The position numbers and the translations under genes are program-made. Shown one piece after another: positions 61,284 through 64,000 of a stretch of DNA of 64,000 bases (position 1 is its first letter; each line of letters starts with the position of its first letter). This DNA is from HIMB114 sp008638005 (GTDB taxonomy: Bacteria; Pseudomonadota; Alphaproteobacteria; Pelagibacterales; Pelagibacteraceae): contig CP136340.1 in NCBI GenBank assembly GCA_032681305.1, forward strand, positions 62,001 to 126,000. Direction: 5' to 3'. Below the pieces are notes generated by a model. The model saw only the letters and a program-made list of their open reading frames with translations, searched no databases and was not told the origin of the DNA.

Positions 61284-61311
61284 TTGATTCAATTAACTTA
61301 ATCAAATTATA
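61278..61311. repeat. 12-base perfect inverted repeat over -10 box and leader
   Basis: TATAATTTGATT (61278-61289) and AATCAAATTATA (61300-61311) are exact reverse complements with a 10-base spacer (61290-61299). The left arm contains the -10 box and the right arm ends at the base before the microprotein ATG. It could be a repressor operator; a hairpin is less likely to form in RNA because the left arm lies mostly upstream of the predicted start. Confidence 0.6.
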
Positions 61312-61395
61312 ATGAACCTAGATAACAAAGTTTTAATTGTTTTATTAGTATTAATCTTAGCATTTATTGTTTATTCAGCTGGTAATACAATTTAA
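61312..61395 (+). CDS. 27-residue membrane microprotein
   Basis: Read by hand. MNLDNKVLIVLLVLILAFIV then YSAGNTI: a short polar start, one membrane helix and a small polar tail. Its TAA overlaps the ATG of the DUF502 gene (TAATG), the same coupling used by real genes throughout the window, and it sits directly behind a good promoter. The family is not recognised. A role as regulator or partner of the DUF502 membrane protein is inference. Confidence 0.55.
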   Translation: MNLDNKVLIVLLVLILAFIVYSAGNTI

Positions 61396-62006
61396 TGAAT
61401 GATTCAAAACCAAAAAAATCAATAATTACCAAATTAAGAAATTATTTTTTTGCAGGTATTGTGGTTTTAATACCCGTTGGTATCACAATCTATCTTACAA
61501 TATTTATTGAAAAAGTATTTTCAGATCTATTACCTAAGAGCATTAATCCAAATCAATATTTACCATTTGAAATACCTGGATTAGAGATATTAACTACAAT
61601 TATACTAATAACCTTAATTGGTATGTTTTCTGTTACTTTTGTGGGCAGATTCTTTGTTAACTTTAGTGACAAAATCTTTGAAAAGATTCCTGTTTTAAAA
61701 ACGATCTATAAAGGTTTGACACAATTGACTAAAAGTTTTGCTTCTGACGATAATAACGAAAAAAAAATTGCATTAATAGAGTATCCTAGAAAAGGTATTT
61801 ACTCGATTGGTTTTGCTACTAGTGTCAACAAAGGCGAGATTTCTGACAAAATAGGGGAGAAAATGATTAATATTTTTGTTCCAACAACACCCAATCCTAC
61901 TAGTGGCTTTTTATTAATGGTTCCTGAAAAAGATGTTATTTACTTAGATATGAATTTTGAGGACGCTTCTAAATTTATCATGTCTGCTGGCTCCATTAAG
62001 AAATAA
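61395..62006 (+). CDS. DUF502 family membrane protein
   Basis: 203 residues. LRNYFFAGIVVLIPVGITIY (first helix), a second helix around 70-90, GRFFVNFSDKIFEKIPVLKT IYKG-type core, KIALIEYPRKGIYSIGFATS and VPTTPNPTSGFLLMVPEKDV are all hallmarks of DUF502. The cellular role is unestablished. Coupled to the microprotein; gap 62007-62139 behind it is AT-rich, with no clear terminator or gene. Confidence 0.88.
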   Translation: MNDSKPKKSIITKLRNYFFAGIVVLIPVGITIYLTIFIEKVFSDLLPKSINPNQYLPFEIPGLEILTTIILITLIGMFSVTFVGRFFVNFSDKIFEKIPVLKTIYKGLTQLTKSFASDDNNEKKIALIEYPRKGIYSIGFATSVNKGEISDKIGEKMINIFVPTTPNPTSGFLLMVPEKDVIYLDMNFEDASKFIMSAGSIKK

Positions 62007-62139
62007 TTAAGCTTTAAAATACTTATTCAAATAACCCCATTTTTTCTTATTTAGATTAAATTTATTAGTGTTTTTTATATAATATTTATTTTACTATTTA
62101 TTAAATTATTACTTTAATTATAACTTTTATATTATTGAT

Positions 62140-62532
62140 TTATTTGCATTTTTGCAATTTATTAATTAATATATTTATTTTGTAGTTATCATTTAAATTT
62201 TTTAAAAATTGAAGATTAGCATCCGAAACATCATAGTTACCAATAATATTAACTTTTGATACCAGTCTTATTTCGTTACCTAAAGAAGCTGGGGTTGGTC
62301 CAAATCCTATTGCTATTGAAGATCCCTCAACCCAGTAAGCCACCTCTCCTAGATTGATAACATCGCGTGAATTAGGGTCTAATTTGGCCGTTTTAAGGGG
62401 TGTTTTAAAATATATCTCTTCGCCCCAAGTATTAATTTTAGCTTTAAAGTCGTTTAATTTCTGAATAGCTTTAGAGGTTTCAGAATTATTTAGCTTAACA
62501 TACAGATTAAAATCATTGTAATTGATGATCAT
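62140..62532 (-). CDS. Cyclophilin-like fold protein (DUF369/TM1367 type)
   Basis: 130 residues with a small beta-barrel: IKLNDF-like strand, TWGEEIYFKTPLKTAKLDPN, DVINLGEVAYWVEGSSIAIG and FGPTPASLGNEIRLVSKVNI are close to the cyclophilin-like family found in TM1367. Such proteins lack the proline-isomerase active residues and their function is unknown. It stands alone beside the recombinase, with its 5' end toward it. Confidence 0.8.
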   Translation of the reverse strand: MIINYNDFNLYVKLNNSETSKAIQKLNDFKAKINTWGEEIYFKTPLKTAKLDPNSRDVINLGEVAYWVEGSSIAIGFGPTPASLGNEIRLVSKVNIIGNYDVSDANLQFLKNLNDNYKINILINKLQKCK

Positions 62533-62561
62533 TACAGCAAATCTAATCTTAATTTATGTTG

Positions 62562-62590
62562 TTGACATCAATTAATGGTTGTATTATTAC
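62562..62590 (+). promoter_or_regulatory. Probable promoter of the recombinase gene
   Basis: TTGACA (62562-62567), 17-base spacer, TATTAC (62585-62590); start predicted near 62597, leader about 27 bases. Confidence 0.45.
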
Positions 62591-62623
62591 TAACGATAAT
62601 TAATTGTTATCAATACTAAAAAT

Positions 62624-63577
62624 ATGAATAAATTAACAACAGAGCTTAAATTACTTCATGAAGAAACATTAAATAACCTAAGAACCTCTAAAGCTACAAA
62701 CACTTTAAGAGCTTATAAATCAGATTTTAAAGATTTTGAATTTTTTTGCTTAAAACACAGTTTAAATTCTTTGCCAACAAATCCTAAAATAGTTTCATTG
62801 TATTTGACCCATTTATCAAAGATCTCAAAAATAAGCACACTAAGAAGAAGGCTTGTGTCAATTGGCACAATGCACAGATTAAAAGGACTTTATCTTGATG
62901 CAAAACACCCAATAATTATTGAAAATTTAATGGCTATAAAAAGAGTTAAAGGTAGCATACAAAAAGGCAAAGATCCTATATTAATCAATCAATTAAAGTT
63001 AATTATTAATTCTATAACTAAACATTGCGATTCTGAGATAAAAAAAATTAGAGATAAAACAATAATTTTAATAGGTTTTGGAGGGGGGTTTAGACGTACT
63101 GAGTTAATTTCTATTGATTATGAAGACCTTAAATTTGTTCCTGAGGGATTAAAAATAACTATCAAAAGGTCAAAAACTGATCAATATGGTGAGGGCACCA
63201 TTAAAGCCCTCCCCTATTTTAATAATAAAAATTATTGTCCAGTAATTAATATAAAAAAATGGTTAGAAATTTCTAAAATAAAGACTGGTCCTATTTTTAG
63301 ACGCTTTACTAAAGGACCATGCTTAACTGAAAAAAGACTAACAGATCAATCTGTTGTTTTATTAATTAAAAAATATTTAAAATACGCAGGTGTAGAAGAT
63401 AAAAATTATGCAGGTCATAGTTTGAGATCAGGATTTGCTACTGTAGCTGCTGATGCAGGAGCAGATGAACGAAGCATTATGTCCATGACAGGTCATAAAA
63501 CAACACAAATGGTTAGAAGGTATATTAAAGAAGCAAATTTATTTAAAAATAATGCAATTAATAAGATTAAAATTTAA
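62624..63577 (+). CDS. Tyrosine-type site-specific recombinase/integrase
   Basis: 317-residue phage-integrase-family enzyme. A SAM-like core-binding domain (residues about 20-110, NTLRAYKSDFKDFEFFCLKH) precedes the catalytic domain with Arg in GFRRTELISIDYEDL, HSLRSGFATVAADAGADERS (H-x-x-R), the GHKT motif and nucleophile Tyr300 in RRYIKEAN. It differs from XerC/XerD in these boxes and resembles mobile-element recombinases. No tRNA or repeated att site was found next to it. It stands between core genes and a glycosyltransferase. Confidence 0.92.
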   Translation: MNKLTTELKLLHEETLNNLRTSKATNTLRAYKSDFKDFEFFCLKHSLNSLPTNPKIVSLYLTHLSKISKISTLRRRLVSIGTMHRLKGLYLDAKHPIIIENLMAIKRVKGSIQKGKDPILINQLKLIINSITKHCDSEIKKIRDKTIILIGFGGGFRRTELISIDYEDLKFVPEGLKITIKRSKTDQYGEGTIKALPYFNNKNYCPVINIKKWLEISKIKTGPIFRRFTKGPCLTEKRLTDQSVVLLIKKYLKYAGVEDKNYAGHSLRSGFATVAADAGADERSIMSMTGHKTTQMVRRYIKEANLFKNNAINKIKI

Positions 63578-63589
63578 AAATATAATTAA

Positions 63590-64000
63590 TTAATTGAATT
63601 TAATATATTTAATAATCCTAAATAGTAATTTAAATAGATACAATATACTTTTAACTTTACACATTAATTTATAGATAATTACCCAATTAATCGAAGAATT
63701 CGTCTTAATGCACATCGAAATATAATTTAACCCAATTCGTCCTAATCGAAATTTCCATGCGGAATAATCTAGTTTTGTTAATTCTGGATATTTGTTCATA
63801 AAATTTATAAACAAATTGATTATATGCAAATAGCTTAAAGCATATTTTTTATCAAGAAAACTATTTGTTATCGAGCCTTCTCTGTCCATCCGATACATAA
63901 AAAAAACTTTATCCAATATAATTGTATTTCTACTTAGAGCTAGTAAAGGAAAAAAAACAGCCTCATCTTCAAAAATAGTAGCGGGATAGTAAATATTGTT
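63590..64000 (-). CDS. Family 2 glycosyltransferase, C-terminal part (5' end outside window)
   Basis: The frame is open to base 64000 on the minus strand; 136 residues are visible. The sequence YYPATIFEDEAVFFPLLALS followed by VFFMYRMDREGSITNS is the typical GT2 region: the FEDEAxF acidic motif and the YRxRxGSIT motif. Residues before this lie beyond the window. The C-terminal part is hydrophobic and basic. Such enzymes build surface polysaccharides, suggesting the start of a glycan locus to the right. Confidence 0.8.
   Translation of the reverse strand, partial: NNIYYPATIFEDEAVFFPLLALSRNTIILDKVFFMYRMDREGSITNSFLDKKYALSYLHIINLFINFMNKYPELTKLDYSAWKFRLGRIGLNYISMCIKTNSSINWVIIYKLMCKVKSILYLFKLLFRIIKYIKFN

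Noticed and set aside
62591..62611. GATAA...TTATC imperfect palindrome before the recombinase
   Set aside because: Five-base arms in AT-rich DNA are expected by chance; it cannot be supported as an att or operator site.

Overview
The window is a very AT-rich (roughly 30% GC by eye), extremely gene-dense stretch of a bacterial chromosome. Gene content and order point to a streamlined alphaproteobacterium of the SAR11/Pelagibacterales or HIMB59-like marine type. The evidence is an ALAS-type hemA, a type-2 CtaA, an NDUFS4-like complex I subunit, a CBP3-type cytochrome bc1 chaperone, and the alphaproteobacterial orders pdxJ-acpS-lepB-rnc-era-recO-parC, nrdR-ribD-ribE-ribB-ribH-nusB and recG-sdhE. 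Lineage assignment below class level is inference. Genes commonly overlap by 1 to 20 bases (TAATG, ATGA), there is no gene-free stretch over 300 bases, and four tRNA genes but no rRNA, CRISPR array or insertion sequence were seen.

Layout. 1-3798: oxidative stress and iron (partial peroxiredoxin, a DUF2805 protein, an FTR1-type iron permease behind a promoter with two perfect palindromes, and katG). 3844-10818: an almost complete haem pathway, with hemA on the minus strand and hemC-hemB-hemE-hemH-hemF-hemJ on the plus strand; HemC carries an extra C-terminal region that may be a divergent HemD. 11257-14352: tRNA-Ser, an unknown membrane protein and a lytic transglycosylase. 14392-31054: one run of 22 co-directional genes with no gap above 21 bases (lysine, folate, (p)ppGpp, pyrimidine, B6, acyl carrier, secretion, RNase III, DNA repair and topology, serine/glycine, riboflavin, NusB). 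31118-38392: H+-pyrophosphatase, bamE, bc1 chaperone, rpmF, plsX, ihfA, MerR, rpmG, chorismate mutase, ctaA, rplM, rpsI. 38447-46872: amino-acid and sugar metabolism, recJ, tRNA-Glu, glutathione peroxidase, nhaA, tRNA-Pro, NDUFS4-like protein, SbmA/BacA-like transporter. 46874-60140: recG, sdhE, yajC-secD-secF, uvrA, ssb, gyrA, coaD, a cyclophilin and tgt. 60204-62532: tRNA-Lys, a 43-residue zinc-ribbon protein, a Tat-type M48 lipoprotein, a 27-residue membrane microprotein coupled to a DUF502 protein, and a cyclophilin-fold protein. 62624-64000: a tyrosine recombinase and the end of a family-2 glycosyltransferase, which looks like the edge of an accessory surface-polysaccharide region.

No unmistakable new multi-gene system is visible. 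The best leads are family members with altered key sites: Tgt lacking two of four zinc ligands, NrdR with CxC instead of CxxC, a compact RSH with no rpoZ beside it, a RibB with a vestigial cyclohydrolase II domain, and the HemC extension. Others are a 12-base inverted repeat over the promoter and leader of a microprotein-DUF502 unit, a bamE gene whose start and stop both overlap its neighbours' start and stop codons, and tRNA genes followed within 4-14 bases by coding sequences.
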